From Pelomonas margarita (GTDB lineage: Bacteria > Pseudomonadota > Gammaproteobacteria > Burkholderiales > Burkholderiaceae_C), in assembly GCF_043555875.1 (NCBI RefSeq), contig NZ_JBIGHW010000001.1, positions 248,001-312,000 of the forward strand: a stretch of DNA of 64,000 bases, given 5' to 3'. Made by a program: the position numbers and the translations under genes. The notes below the pieces were generated by a model, which made no database searches, had not been told where the DNA came from, and saw only the letters and a list, made by a program, of their open reading frames with translations. This document shows, piece after piece, positions 8,436 through 16,511 of this stretch; within the stretch, counting starts at the first letter, position 1; every line of letters begins with the position of its first letter.

Positions 8436-10588
8436 TTCAATACCTCGGTCTGCAGGAAACGGGTCAGCTCGTCTGCCATCTGCGTGTGGACGTCGATGCG
8501 TGGGTGGGCGTAGGCGAAGGCCTGGAAGGTGTAGGTCCAAACGCGGGCATCGCCCTCGCCGCGCAGAGTCGCCATGGCCTGGGCCAGCGCGCGGGTGATG
8601 GCGGGTTCGTCCTTCCAGGCCGTCATGCCGCCGGCCAGCAGCACCAGGCGGGCGTGCGGATAGCGTGCACGCAGGCTGCGCACGAAGGCCAGGTAGCGCG
8701 GCGCGAAGTCGGAGGCGATTCGCTGCCCCTTGGTGCCGGGGAAGCCATGGTCGTTCTGGCCGAGGTTGACGAGCACGACGTCGGGCGCACGCGGGTCGGG
8801 CGGGGCGATGGGCGCGTCCAGCCGCGGTGCGAAGCGGTCCCACACCTGGGGCATCAGCAGCTCGTTGAAGGTGGCCGTGATGCCGATGCCGCTGACGGCG
8901 ATGCCGACGTAGTCGGCCCCCAGCCGCGCGGCGGTCAGCGCGCCGTAGGCCCGCGTGCCGTCGTGGGGGTAGAGGTCGTCGTACTGGTCGTCGCCCACGT
9001 CGCCGTTGCAGGCGCCGGCGGTGATGGAGTCGCCGTAGAACTCGAACTTCAATGGCCGTGCCGGCGGCGGGGCCAGCAGCGTGCCGCCGGGCGCCAGGTG
9101 CAGGCCGTGGAAGACGAGCTCGGACATCGGCGCTTCGGTGCGCTTCACCAGGCGCAGCGTGTGCTCGCCGTCGCCGAGCGGCTCGCGCAGCCGCCAGGTC
9201 GTGCGGGTCTGGCCCGGCACGGCCAGCGGCAGCGTGCGACCGTCGATCTCGACGGTGAGATGCGTCGTGCCCCAGTGCGTGGATGAGAACACCAGGCTCA
9301 GTTCGCGGCCGGTGAAGCGCGTGCGCAGCTCGCTGCCGCTCCAGACCAGCAGCCTGGCATCCGGCGTGGCCGCCGGGGCGATGCGGCCGGCCCAGCGCAG
9401 CCGCGCGTCGCTGGCCGGGATGAGGCCGGGCCAGCCGGTGGGCGTGGTTTGCTCGAAGGCGCTGGTGCGCAGCGCGGGCGGCAGCAGGCCGGCGGTCATG
9501 ACGGCCGCCAAGCTGGCTGGGCGGCCGCTCCCGGCCCAGGTGTCGCGCTTCACGCGCACATGCAGCAGGTGGGCCGTAGGTTCCAGGCCTTGCCCGACGA
9601 CGCGGTAATGCCAGCCCAGGTAGCCCTGGCGTTCGGGCACATGACCTTGCAGCGTGACCCAGGGCCCGTCATCCACGCGGGCTTCCAGGTTGCGATCGAG
9701 TTCGCTCTCGGCGTGGAAGACGGCGACCTCGCTGCCCCAGACGAGAAAGCGGGCCTCGGCGTCGTCCTGTGTCGTGACCCAGCCGGGCTGCTGGTCGGGC
9801 CACTCGGGATGCACCGCGCCGCCGCGCGTGAAGCCGCGGCTCTCGTAGGGCTTGAGCGTGTTGCCCATGTGCAGGCGCGTGAACTCGTGGGCGCGGCCGT
9901 GCAGCGCGGCCGGCAGCGGCCGGGTTGCCTCGGCGGCGGGGCTGCGCAGTGTCTCGGTCAGGGCCTGGGCGATGCGCTGGTGGCCGGTGGCGTTGGGGTG
10001 CACGGGCTCGTCGTACAGCGCGGCCCAGCGGTCGGTGCCGGCGTCGACGCGGGCCTGCATCCAACGGCCGAAGTCCAGCGCCGGCAGGCCGTAATGGGCG
10101 GCGAGCTTCAGCTGCAGGTCCGTGGCCTCGCGCGGCTGGTTACCTTGTTGCGTGAGGCCCAGCACGACGACGGCGGGGGGCTGCTTCGCGGTCAGCAGTC
10201 GGCGCAACAGGGCCTCGTAGCTGCTGCCGCGCACGGCTGGGTCCAGCCACTGGTCATTGACGCCGAACTCGACGATGACGAGGTCGGGTTGCGCGTCCAG
10301 CACCTGCGCCTGCAGCCGGTGCACGGCGGCGGCCGAGTCGGTGCCGCTGACGCCGGCATTCACCAGCCGCACCCGCGGCCCCAGCGAGCGCGCTAGCAGC
10401 GCCGCCCAGCCGTTCTCACGCGGCGGTTGGGCCGCGTAGCCGGTGGTGATGGACCCGCCGATGACGGCCAGCGTGACGGGCTCGCCCGCGTCCACGCGCT
10501 TCATGACGGCCTGCAACGCCGTGTTCGCCGGTGCCACGGCCGGCAGCATCAATGACAAGGCCAAACCCCATCCTTTCAACCAGTTCAT
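8432..10588 (-). CDS. Exported bimodular SGNH esterase (two catalytic domains), probable acetyl-mannan/xylan esterase
   Basis: 718 aa with a signal peptide ending near MLPAVAPANT. Domain 1 (about 25-230) is an SGNH hydrolase: Ser46 in GGSITTG, Asn in EFGVNDQW, and HPN in EPVHPNATGH. Residues about 230-500 contain beta-rich, jelly-roll-like segments. Domain 2 (about 505-718) is a second SGNH hydrolase resembling CE2 esterases: Ser521 in GDSITAG, Asn in NLGQNDHG, and a terminal His in HPRIDVHTQMADEL. Both domains keep their catalytic residues. It probably removes acetyl groups from glucomannan so that GH5 and GH2 can act. It starts 4 bp after the permease stop, within the operon. Confidence 0.85.
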   Translation of the reverse strand: MNWLKGWGLALSLMLPAVAPANTALQAVMKRVDAGEPVTLAVIGGSITTGYAAQPPRENGWAALLARSLGPRVRLVNAGVSGTDSAAAVHRLQAQVLDAQPDLVIVEFGVNDQWLDPAVRGSSYEALLRRLLTAKQPPAVVVLGLTQQGNQPREATDLQLKLAAHYGLPALDFGRWMQARVDAGTDRWAALYDEPVHPNATGHQRIAQALTETLRSPAAEATRPLPAALHGRAHEFTRLHMGNTLKPYESRGFTRGGAVHPEWPDQQPGWVTTQDDAEARFLVWGSEVAVFHAESELDRNLEARVDDGPWVTLQGHVPERQGYLGWHYRVVGQGLEPTAHLLHVRVKRDTWAGSGRPASLAAVMTAGLLPPALRTSAFEQTTPTGWPGLIPASDARLRWAGRIAPAATPDARLLVWSGSELRTRFTGRELSLVFSSTHWGTTHLTVEIDGRTLPLAVPGQTRTTWRLREPLGDGEHTLRLVKRTEAPMSELVFHGLHLAPGGTLLAPPPARPLKFEFYGDSITAGACNGDVGDDQYDDLYPHDGTRAYGALTAARLGADYVGIAVSGIGITATFNELLMPQVWDRFAPRLDAPIAPPDPRAPDVVLVNLGQNDHGFPGTKGQRIASDFAPRYLAFVRSLRARYPHARLVLLAGGMTAWKDEPAITRALAQAMATLRGEGDARVWTYTFQAFAYAHPRIDVHTQMADELTRFLQTEVLK

Positions 10589-10592
10589 CTTT

Positions 10593-11471
10593 TCAACCCT
10601 TGGTGGCGCCGGCCTGCAGCCCGGCCACGAATTGCCGCTGGAACAGCAGGAACAGCACGATGGCCGGCAGCGACGCCAGCAGCGACCCGGCCATCAGCAC
10701 GGCGGCCGACTGCGGGTTGAAGCTCAGGTCGCCGGCCATCTTGCTCAGTTGCAGCGGCAGCGTCAGTGTGGCCGCGTCGTTCACGACGAGCAGTGGCCAC
10801 AGGAAGTTGTTCCACTCGCCCACCGCGACGGGAATGGCGATGGCGACCAGCGCCGGCCGCAGCATGGGCAGCACGACGCTCCACCAGATGCGCAGCGTGC
10901 CGGCACCGTCCAGTGTGGCGGCGCTCACCAACTCATCGGGCACGGCCAGCAGGGCCTGGCGGAAGTAGAAGACGACGAAGGCCTTGGCCAGCCCCGGCAC
11001 CAGCAGCGCCGCGTAGCTGTTGATCCAGCCCAGCTGCGCCACCGTGACGAAGTTGGGCACGATCGTGACTTCCCACGGCAGCATCATGGCCAGCAGCAGC
11101 GCGCGGAACAGCCAGCGGCTGCCGGGGAAGGGCCGCTTGGTCAGCACGAAGGCCACCAGCGACGCGGCCAGCAGGCTCACCACGGTGACGAAGACGGTGA
11201 CGAGCAGGCTGTTGGCAAAAAAGCGCAGGAAGCCATGCCCCTCCACGCTGACCTGCAAGATGCCGGCCAGGCGCTCCGGATCGGCCGTGGTGCCTGCCCA
11301 CTCGGGGTTGTGGAAGTTGCGTGTGGTGGGGGCGTCGGGCCACAGCGTGGGCGGCTGGCGCAGCAACTCGATCACCGACTTGAACGCGCCGATGGCCATC
11401 CAGTAGTAGGGCAGCAGCATGGCCGGCACCAGCAGCCACAGTGGAGCCTTGAGCAGCGCGGCCCACCTCAT
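10593..11471 (-). CDS. Sugar ABC transporter permease, MalG-like
   Basis: 292-aa inner-membrane permease of a carbohydrate-uptake (CUT1) ABC transporter. It has six hydrophobic segments and the cytoplasmic EAA loop ELVSAATLDGAGTLRIWWSVVLP that docks to the ATPase. The C-terminal QRQFVAGLQAGATKG is typical of MalG-type subunits. Start ATG 11471 overlaps the upstream permease stop by 4 bp. No ATPase gene lies in this operon or elsewhere in the window, so a shared MalK/MsmK-like ATPase is expected. Confidence 0.93.
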   Translation of the reverse strand: MRWAALLKAPLWLLVPAMLLPYYWMAIGAFKSVIELLRQPPTLWPDAPTTRNFHNPEWAGTTADPERLAGILQVSVEGHGFLRFFANSLLVTVFVTVVSLLAASLVAFVLTKRPFPGSRWLFRALLLAMMLPWEVTIVPNFVTVAQLGWINSYAALLVPGLAKAFVVFYFRQALLAVPDELVSAATLDGAGTLRIWWSVVLPMLRPALVAIAIPVAVGEWNNFLWPLLVVNDAATLTLPLQLSKMAGDLSFNPQSAAVLMAGSLLASLPAIVLFLLFQRQFVAGLQAGATKG

Positions 11472-12358
11472 CGCCGGCCCTCGCGGCCGATGAGGCGCAG
11501 GTTCAGCCAAGTCAGGCTGAACAGCAACGTCGTCAGCACCCAAGCCGCGGCCGAGGCCAGGCCGAGATCGAGGTGACGAAAGCCGCGGTCGAACAGGTAG
11601 GTGACCAGCATCAGCGCCGAGTCCAGCGGGCCGCCCACCGTGTCCACCGCGCCGTACAGCAGGTAGGGCTCGTAGAAGACCTGGAAGCTGGCGATCATGC
11701 CGGTCAGGCTCACGTAGACCAGCGTGGGCCGCAGGTTGGGCAGGGTGATGTGCAGCAGTTGCTGCATGCGCGAGGCACCGTCCAGCCTTGCGGCCTGGTA
11801 GAGCTCCTCGGGGATGGCGCGCAGGCCGGCCACGAAGATGACGAGGTTGTAGCCCAGCACCGACCAAACGCCCACCATCACCAGCAGCGGCATCGTCCAC
11901 GCCGGGTCGCCGAGGAAGCGGGCGGGCTCCAGCCCCAGCGCCGCGCGCAGGCTGTTGAACAGGCCATAGGCCTCGGAGTTGGCCAGCCATTTCCAGGCCG
12001 AGATGGCGCCGACGCCGCCCGCCACGGCCGGCAGGAAGAAGGCCACGCGCACCCCTTGGTGCAGCCGCGAGTGGCTGCCGAAGTTCAGCGCCAGCACCAG
12101 GCCTAGGCTGACGGCGATGGCTGACACCGAGGCCATGTAGGTGACGGTGTTGCCCAGTGCCATCCAGAAGCGCTCGTCAGCGAAGAGTTCGGCGTAGTTG
12201 CGCAGGCCGACGAAGACGGGCGGTTCGGTCGCGTGGTAGTCCGTCAGGCTCAGCCATGCGGAGCGCAGCACGGGCCAGAGGCCAAACAGGCCGAACAGCG
12301 CGAAGAAGGGCGCTACAAGCAGCATGTCGCGGCCGTGGCGTTGCCAGACCCTGTTCAT
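11468..12358 (-). CDS. Sugar ABC transporter permease, MalF-like
   Basis: 296-aa inner-membrane CUT1 permease starting MNRVWQRHGRDMLLVAPFFALFGLFGLWP. It has about six membrane spans and the EAA loop PEELYQAARLDGASRMQQLLHITLPNLRP. It pairs with the MalG-like protein and the binding protein that flank it; both junctions are ATGA overlaps, so the three are translationally coupled. Likely cargo is manno- or gluco-oligosaccharides, inferred from context. Confidence 0.93.
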   Translation of the reverse strand: MNRVWQRHGRDMLLVAPFFALFGLFGLWPVLRSAWLSLTDYHATEPPVFVGLRNYAELFADERFWMALGNTVTYMASVSAIAVSLGLVLALNFGSHSRLHQGVRVAFFLPAVAGGVGAISAWKWLANSEAYGLFNSLRAALGLEPARFLGDPAWTMPLLVMVGVWSVLGYNLVIFVAGLRAIPEELYQAARLDGASRMQQLLHITLPNLRPTLVYVSLTGMIASFQVFYEPYLLYGAVDTVGGPLDSALMLVTYLFDRGFRHLDLGLASAAAWVLTTLLFSLTWLNLRLIGREGRR

Positions 12359-13623
12359 CGCTGCGCCTCCAGCGCTCGATTCATGACGGCGGCGGCCTGG
12401 CGCAGCTCGGCCTGCGGGTCGCCGCCGGCCAGCACGACACGCTGCACGGCGCGTGTGAGGAGGTAGTCCTGGCGCATCCAGGTCGGGCAGGGCGGCGGGC
12501 CCTCGGCGTCGGCGAGCTGGGTCAGCAGCGCGTCGCGGTACGGCAGCGGCAGATGGGCAATCTGGTCCTGCCGGCCCGAGGGCAGCCACATGCCGCCATG
12601 TGCCAGCGCCGCCTCAGCCATGCGGCGCGTGACGTCGGGTTGGTAGACCGTGCGCATGAAGTCCAGCGCCAGCGCGCGCTGCGGCGAGAAGCGCGTGATG
12701 GCCAGCACCGTGCCGCCCAGCACCGCCGTGCGCCGGCCCGTTGGCCCGGCGGGCAGTGCAGCGGCCGCCCATTTGCCGGCCAGGCCCTTATGGACCATGT
12801 CCATGCGCGACAGCAGCCAGGTGCCGGACTGCATCAGCCCGTAGCGGCCACTGGCCAGCCCGCCGTCGGCGTCAGGCCAGCCGTCGGTGGGCGCGTTCAG
12901 CTCGCGGTACAGGCGGGCGTAATAGGTCAGGGCGCTCACGGCCGCGGGGCTGTCGATGACGGCGCGCGTGCAGCCGGCGTCGTAGACCGTGCCGCCAGCC
13001 TGGCGCAGGTAGGGATAGAAGCCCAGCCAACTGGTGTTGCCCCATTGCTGCGCGACCCCATGGCCCCGGGCGTGCAGCGCCTGGGCCGTGGCAAGGAAGC
13101 CGGCCCAGTCGGCCGGCGCTGCGTGTACCAGGTCGCTGCGGTAGTACTGCAGCTGCACGTGCATGTCGAAGGGCGCGCCGAACAGGCGGCCGTCGGCGCG
13201 GTGCAGCGCGCGCAGGGCGCCGGGGTTGGCGTGCCGGGTGAGTTGGCTGGCCAGGTCGGGTGCGGCCTCGGCCAGGTCGACCAGCGCGCCCTTGGCGCCT
13301 AGCGCGATGGCGTAGGAGGTGCTTCCGGTGATGAGGTCCGGCCCGCGCTGGCTGGCCAGTGCGGCGGAGTACTTGGTCATCGCGTCGGCCCAGGGCACGT
13401 CGCGCACCTCGACCGTCACGCCGGGGTGGCGAGCGCGGTAGGCCTGGACGGCGGGGCGCATGACCTGTGGCGTCTTGTCGTCGCCCACCATCCAGATGAC
13501 GAGGCGTGCGGCTTCTGCCCGCGGGGCTGTGATGGCGAGCAGGAATGCGAGCGCCGTCTGGGCGAGCAGGGCCTTCATGGCAGCGGCGGGTGCGTGGGCG
13601 GCAAGCTCACGTTGTTTCATCAT
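12355..13623 (-). CDS. Extracellular sugar-binding protein (family 1) of ABC transporter
   Basis: Periplasmic binding protein, up to 422 aa. A signal peptide MKALLAQTALAFLLAITAPRAEA starts at an internal Met (13578); the longer ATG at 13623 adds 15 hydrophilic residues. Neither start has a clear ribosome site, so the start is uncertain. The mature part has family features: VRDVPWADAMTKYSAALASQRGPDLITG, DMHVQLQYYRSDL, GRYGLMQSGTWLLSRM and the C-terminal helix region. It is first in the six-gene operon running to 6133, with a GTTTACTAAAC palindrome immediately upstream. Confidence 0.9.
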   Translation of the reverse strand: MMKQRELAAHAPAAAMKALLAQTALAFLLAITAPRAEAARLVIWMVGDDKTPQVMRPAVQAYRARHPGVTVEVRDVPWADAMTKYSAALASQRGPDLITGSTSYAIALGAKGALVDLAEAAPDLASQLTRHANPGALRALHRADGRLFGAPFDMHVQLQYYRSDLVHAAPADWAGFLATAQALHARGHGVAQQWGNTSWLGFYPYLRQAGGTVYDAGCTRAVIDSPAAVSALTYYARLYRELNAPTDGWPDADGGLASGRYGLMQSGTWLLSRMDMVHKGLAGKWAAAALPAGPTGRRTAVLGGTVLAITRFSPQRALALDFMRTVYQPDVTRRMAEAALAHGGMWLPSGRQDQIAHLPLPYRDALLTQLADAEGPPPCPTWMRQDYLLTRAVQRVVLAGGDPQAELRQAAAVMNRALEAQR

Positions 13624-13624
13624 T

Positions 13625-13635
13625 GTTTACTAAAC
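13625..13635. promoter_or_regulatory. Palindromic operator GTTTACTAAAC upstream of the ABC/esterase/GH5 operon
   Basis: Perfect GTTTA-C-TAAAC palindrome touching the 13623 start in the 225-bp divergent region between the binding protein gene and the GH2 gene. The same motif recurs at 29053 and 30355. A half-site (TGTTTAG, 13752-13758) lies nearer the GH2 gene. Probable site for the locus LacI-type regulator; if translation starts at 13578 the site lies in the leader. Confidence 0.6.
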
Positions 13636-13848
13636 TTATTTCATTATGGTCGTAAGTTGCGCGCTGTCGAGCGGTGTGTTGTCCATAAAACATCGGTGGT
13701 ATCCCCGAGTGCGATCACAAATGTAGAGAAACAGAATGCGCAACAAAACAATGTTTAGCTTTGCTTGTGGCAAGGCAGGAGACGAGTCGAAGCCCCCGGG
13801 CGCGCGTCTCCTGTTGTGTGCCCCGGCGCCTTGACGACTGCTCCTGAC

Positions 13849-16371
13849 GTGACTTCCCAACGACTGATTGACCTGCATGACGGCTGGTGGCTGGCCGAGG
13901 CGCCTGCCGGCGTGGACGGCGCGGCGCTGGCCGCGCTGCCTGCCGACGTCTGGCTGCCCGCCGCCGTGCCCGGCACGGCGCATGGCGCGCTGCTGGCCGC
14001 CGGTCGAATCCCTGATCCTTTTTACGGCCGCAACGAGCTGGACGTGCGCTGGGTGGCCGAGCGCCGCTGGGTGTGGAAGCTGGCCTTCGACGGTGGAGAG
14101 CTGGCTGCGCGCGAGGAGCTGGTGTTCGAGGGTCTGGACACCTACTGCACCGTCTGGCTGAACGGCGAGCAGCTGCTGCAGACCGACAACATGTTCGTGC
14201 CGCAGCGTGTCGACGTGCGCGAGCGCCTGCGGCCCGGGCGAAACGAGTTGCTGTTGTGCTTCGATCCTGCGCTTGCCGAGGCGCGCAAGGTGGAGGCGGT
14301 GCATGGCAAGCGCGCGCTGTGGAACGGCGACAGTGCACGGTTGCATGCGCGCAAGGCGCAGTACCACTTCGGCTGGGACTGGGGCCCTGAGCTTGTCACC
14401 TGCGGCCCGTGGCGCGCGGTGCGGCGTGACAGCGCTTCCGGCCGCATTGCCGAGCTGCAATGCCGGGCCAACGTGGCGGTGGTGCAGCGGGCAGCCACGC
14501 TGAACGTCAGTGCCGTGCTGGCGGGGGCCGGCACGCGCTGCGTATTCGAGCTGCTGGACCCCGAGGGCCGCAGCGTGGCGCTGTGCTCGGTGCCGGCAGC
14601 CGGCCCTGCGCTGGCCACGCTGGCGGTGCCCGACGCGCAGCTGTGGTGGCCGCGCGGCCTGGGCAGTCAGCCGCTGTACACGCTGGTGGCGACGCTGCAG
14701 GACGACGGCGGCCAGGTGCTGGCCCAGGAACGCCGCCGCATCGGGCTGCGCTGCTTGCGCCTGGTGCAGGACGAGGTGGCCGGCGAGGCGGGGCGCAGCT
14801 TCCACTTCGAGGTCAACGGCCGGGACTTCTTTGCCGGTGGCGCGAACTGGATTCCCGACGACAGCCTGCTGGAGCGCATCACGCCGGCCCGCTACCGCGA
14901 GCGCGTGGCGCAGGCCGCCGCCGCGAACATGGCCATGCTGCGCATCTGGGGCGGCGGCGTCTACGAGCATGAGGCCTTCTACGAGGCCTGCGACGAGCTG
15001 GGCATCCTGGTGTGGCAGGACTTCATGTTCGCCTGCGGGCTGTATCCGGCCAACGAGGCCTTCCAGGCCAGCGTGCGCGCGGAGGCCCAGGCCCAGGTGA
15101 AGCGGCTGCGCCACCATGCCTGCCTGGCGCTCTGGTGCGGCAACAACGAGGACTACATGCTGGCCGAGTCGCAGGGACTGGCCGGCCCGGGTATTCCGGC
15201 CGAGCGCTTCGAGGCGCGGGCGATCTACGAGCGCTTGCTGCCCGAGGTCTGCGCCGCGCTGGACCCGGACCGCCCCTACTGGCCGGGCAGCCCGTTCACG
15301 CCGGGCGACGGCGTCTCGTCCTCCGACGCGACGGTGGGCGACCGCCATAGCTGGGAGGTCTGGCACCAGCAGATGCTGCCCTACCAGCGCTACGGCGATG
15401 TGCAGGCCCGCTTCGTCAGCGAGTTCGGCATGCAGTCGATGCCGTCGCTGGCGTTGTTCGAGTCTGTGCTGCCCGAGGAGGAGCGCTTCCCCGAGAGCCG
15501 CACAGTGCAGTGGCACAACAAGGCAGGCTCGGCTGCGGGGCCGGACGGCCATCGCCGGCTGGCCGTCTACCAGGCCGACAACCTGCGCGTGGGCCCCACG
15601 CTGGCCGAGCATGTGTACGCGACGCAGTTCGTGCAGGCCGAGGCCATGCGCGTGGCGTACCAGGATTTTCGCCGCCGTTGGCAGCGCCCGGGCGCGCGCG
15701 CCGTGGGCGGGGCGCTGGTGTGGCAGCTCAACGACTGCTGGCCGGTGACGAGCTGGGCGCTGATTGACTCTGCCGGCACGCCCAAGCCAGCCTGGCACGC
15801 GGTGCGGCGGGCGTTGGCGCCGCTGGCCGTCGCCGTGCGGCTGGAGGCGGGGCAGGCGCGGCTGGCCGTGATGAACGGCAGCCGGGCCGATGCGTCGGTC
15901 GACCTGCAACTGCGCGTGTTCGCGATGGATGGTCGCCCGCTGGCCAGCGCGGCGCTGCCGCAAAGGGTGGCTGCGGGCTGCAGCGGGGAGGTCGTGCAGG
16001 CGCTGCCCCTGTTTGACGAGCCGGTTGTTGCCGAGCTGCGCGCGCTGGCGGCCGATGGCAGCGAGCAGGCGCGTGATTGCGCGTGGACCGAGCCGTTCAA
16101 GTTCTACAGCCTGGGTGGCGCGCGCCTGGACATCGCCCTCGATGGCGGCCAGTTGCTGCTCACCGCAGACAGGCCCGTGAAAGGCTTGTGGCTGTCTGGC
16201 AACGGGCTGGTGCTGGCGGACAACTTCATCGATCTCGTGCCGGGCGCGGCGCGCGCCATTGCATGCGAGATAGCGCAATCATTTGATCTGCAGGCCGTCG
16301 CCGTTGACCACGCCGTGCGCCGAATGACCTCATGGCAATTAGAGGAGGTCAATTTCAGGAGGAATGGGTAA
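13849..16371 (+). CDS. GH2 beta-mannosidase
   Basis: 840-aa exo-acting enzyme releasing mannose from the non-reducing end of beta-manno-oligosaccharides. No signal peptide is seen, so it probably acts in the cytoplasm after uptake. GH2 layout: sugar-binding domain (LHDGWWLAEAP..), Ig-like domain, TIM barrel with acid/base Glu434 in LALWCGNNED and nucleophile Glu525 in FVSEFGMQSMPS. WxGNNE and SEFG are the beta-mannosidase variants of the GH2 motifs. Start is uncertain: GTG 13849 gives MTSQRLIDLHDGWW, a natural beginning of the first domain; a TTG at 13765 would add 28 poorly supported residues. No ATG is available. Confidence 0.92.
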   Translation: MTSQRLIDLHDGWWLAEAPAGVDGAALAALPADVWLPAAVPGTAHGALLAAGRIPDPFYGRNELDVRWVAERRWVWKLAFDGGELAAREELVFEGLDTYCTVWLNGEQLLQTDNMFVPQRVDVRERLRPGRNELLLCFDPALAEARKVEAVHGKRALWNGDSARLHARKAQYHFGWDWGPELVTCGPWRAVRRDSASGRIAELQCRANVAVVQRAATLNVSAVLAGAGTRCVFELLDPEGRSVALCSVPAAGPALATLAVPDAQLWWPRGLGSQPLYTLVATLQDDGGQVLAQERRRIGLRCLRLVQDEVAGEAGRSFHFEVNGRDFFAGGANWIPDDSLLERITPARYRERVAQAAAANMAMLRIWGGGVYEHEAFYEACDELGILVWQDFMFACGLYPANEAFQASVRAEAQAQVKRLRHHACLALWCGNNEDYMLAESQGLAGPGIPAERFEARAIYERLLPEVCAALDPDRPYWPGSPFTPGDGVSSSDATVGDRHSWEVWHQQMLPYQRYGDVQARFVSEFGMQSMPSLALFESVLPEEERFPESRTVQWHNKAGSAAGPDGHRRLAVYQADNLRVGPTLAEHVYATQFVQAEAMRVAYQDFRRRWQRPGARAVGGALVWQLNDCWPVTSWALIDSAGTPKPAWHAVRRALAPLAVAVRLEAGQARLAVMNGSRADASVDLQLRVFAMDGRPLASAALPQRVAAGCSGEVVQALPLFDEPVVAELRALAADGSEQARDCAWTEPFKFYSLGGARLDIALDGGQLLLTADRPVKGLWLSGNGLVLADNFIDLVPGAARAIACEIAQSFDLQAVAVDHAVRRMTSWQLEEVNFRRNG

Positions 16372-16413
16372 ATCCCCTGTGGTTGATTGTCCCGATGTGG
16401 TCGGGCAATGGAA

Positions 16414-16429
16414 TTGTTAACGTTATCAA
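16414..16429. promoter_or_regulatory. LacI-type CG-centred palindrome upstream of the TonB-dependent receptor
   Basis: TTGTTAACGTTATCAA is a near-perfect palindrome with one mismatched pair and a central AACGTT, the classical LacI-family operator form. It sits about 83 bp before the receptor ATG. It differs in core and spacing from the GTTTA-S-TAAAC sites, so a different regulator may bind it. Confidence 0.6.
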
Positions 16430-16511
16430 AACAGGTTGAGGCCTTGGGCCGCCAACCACGGCATCAGGCTCATGAGGGCCGATGTTTCCCACCAAAGAGG
16501 AGCCAACCAGG

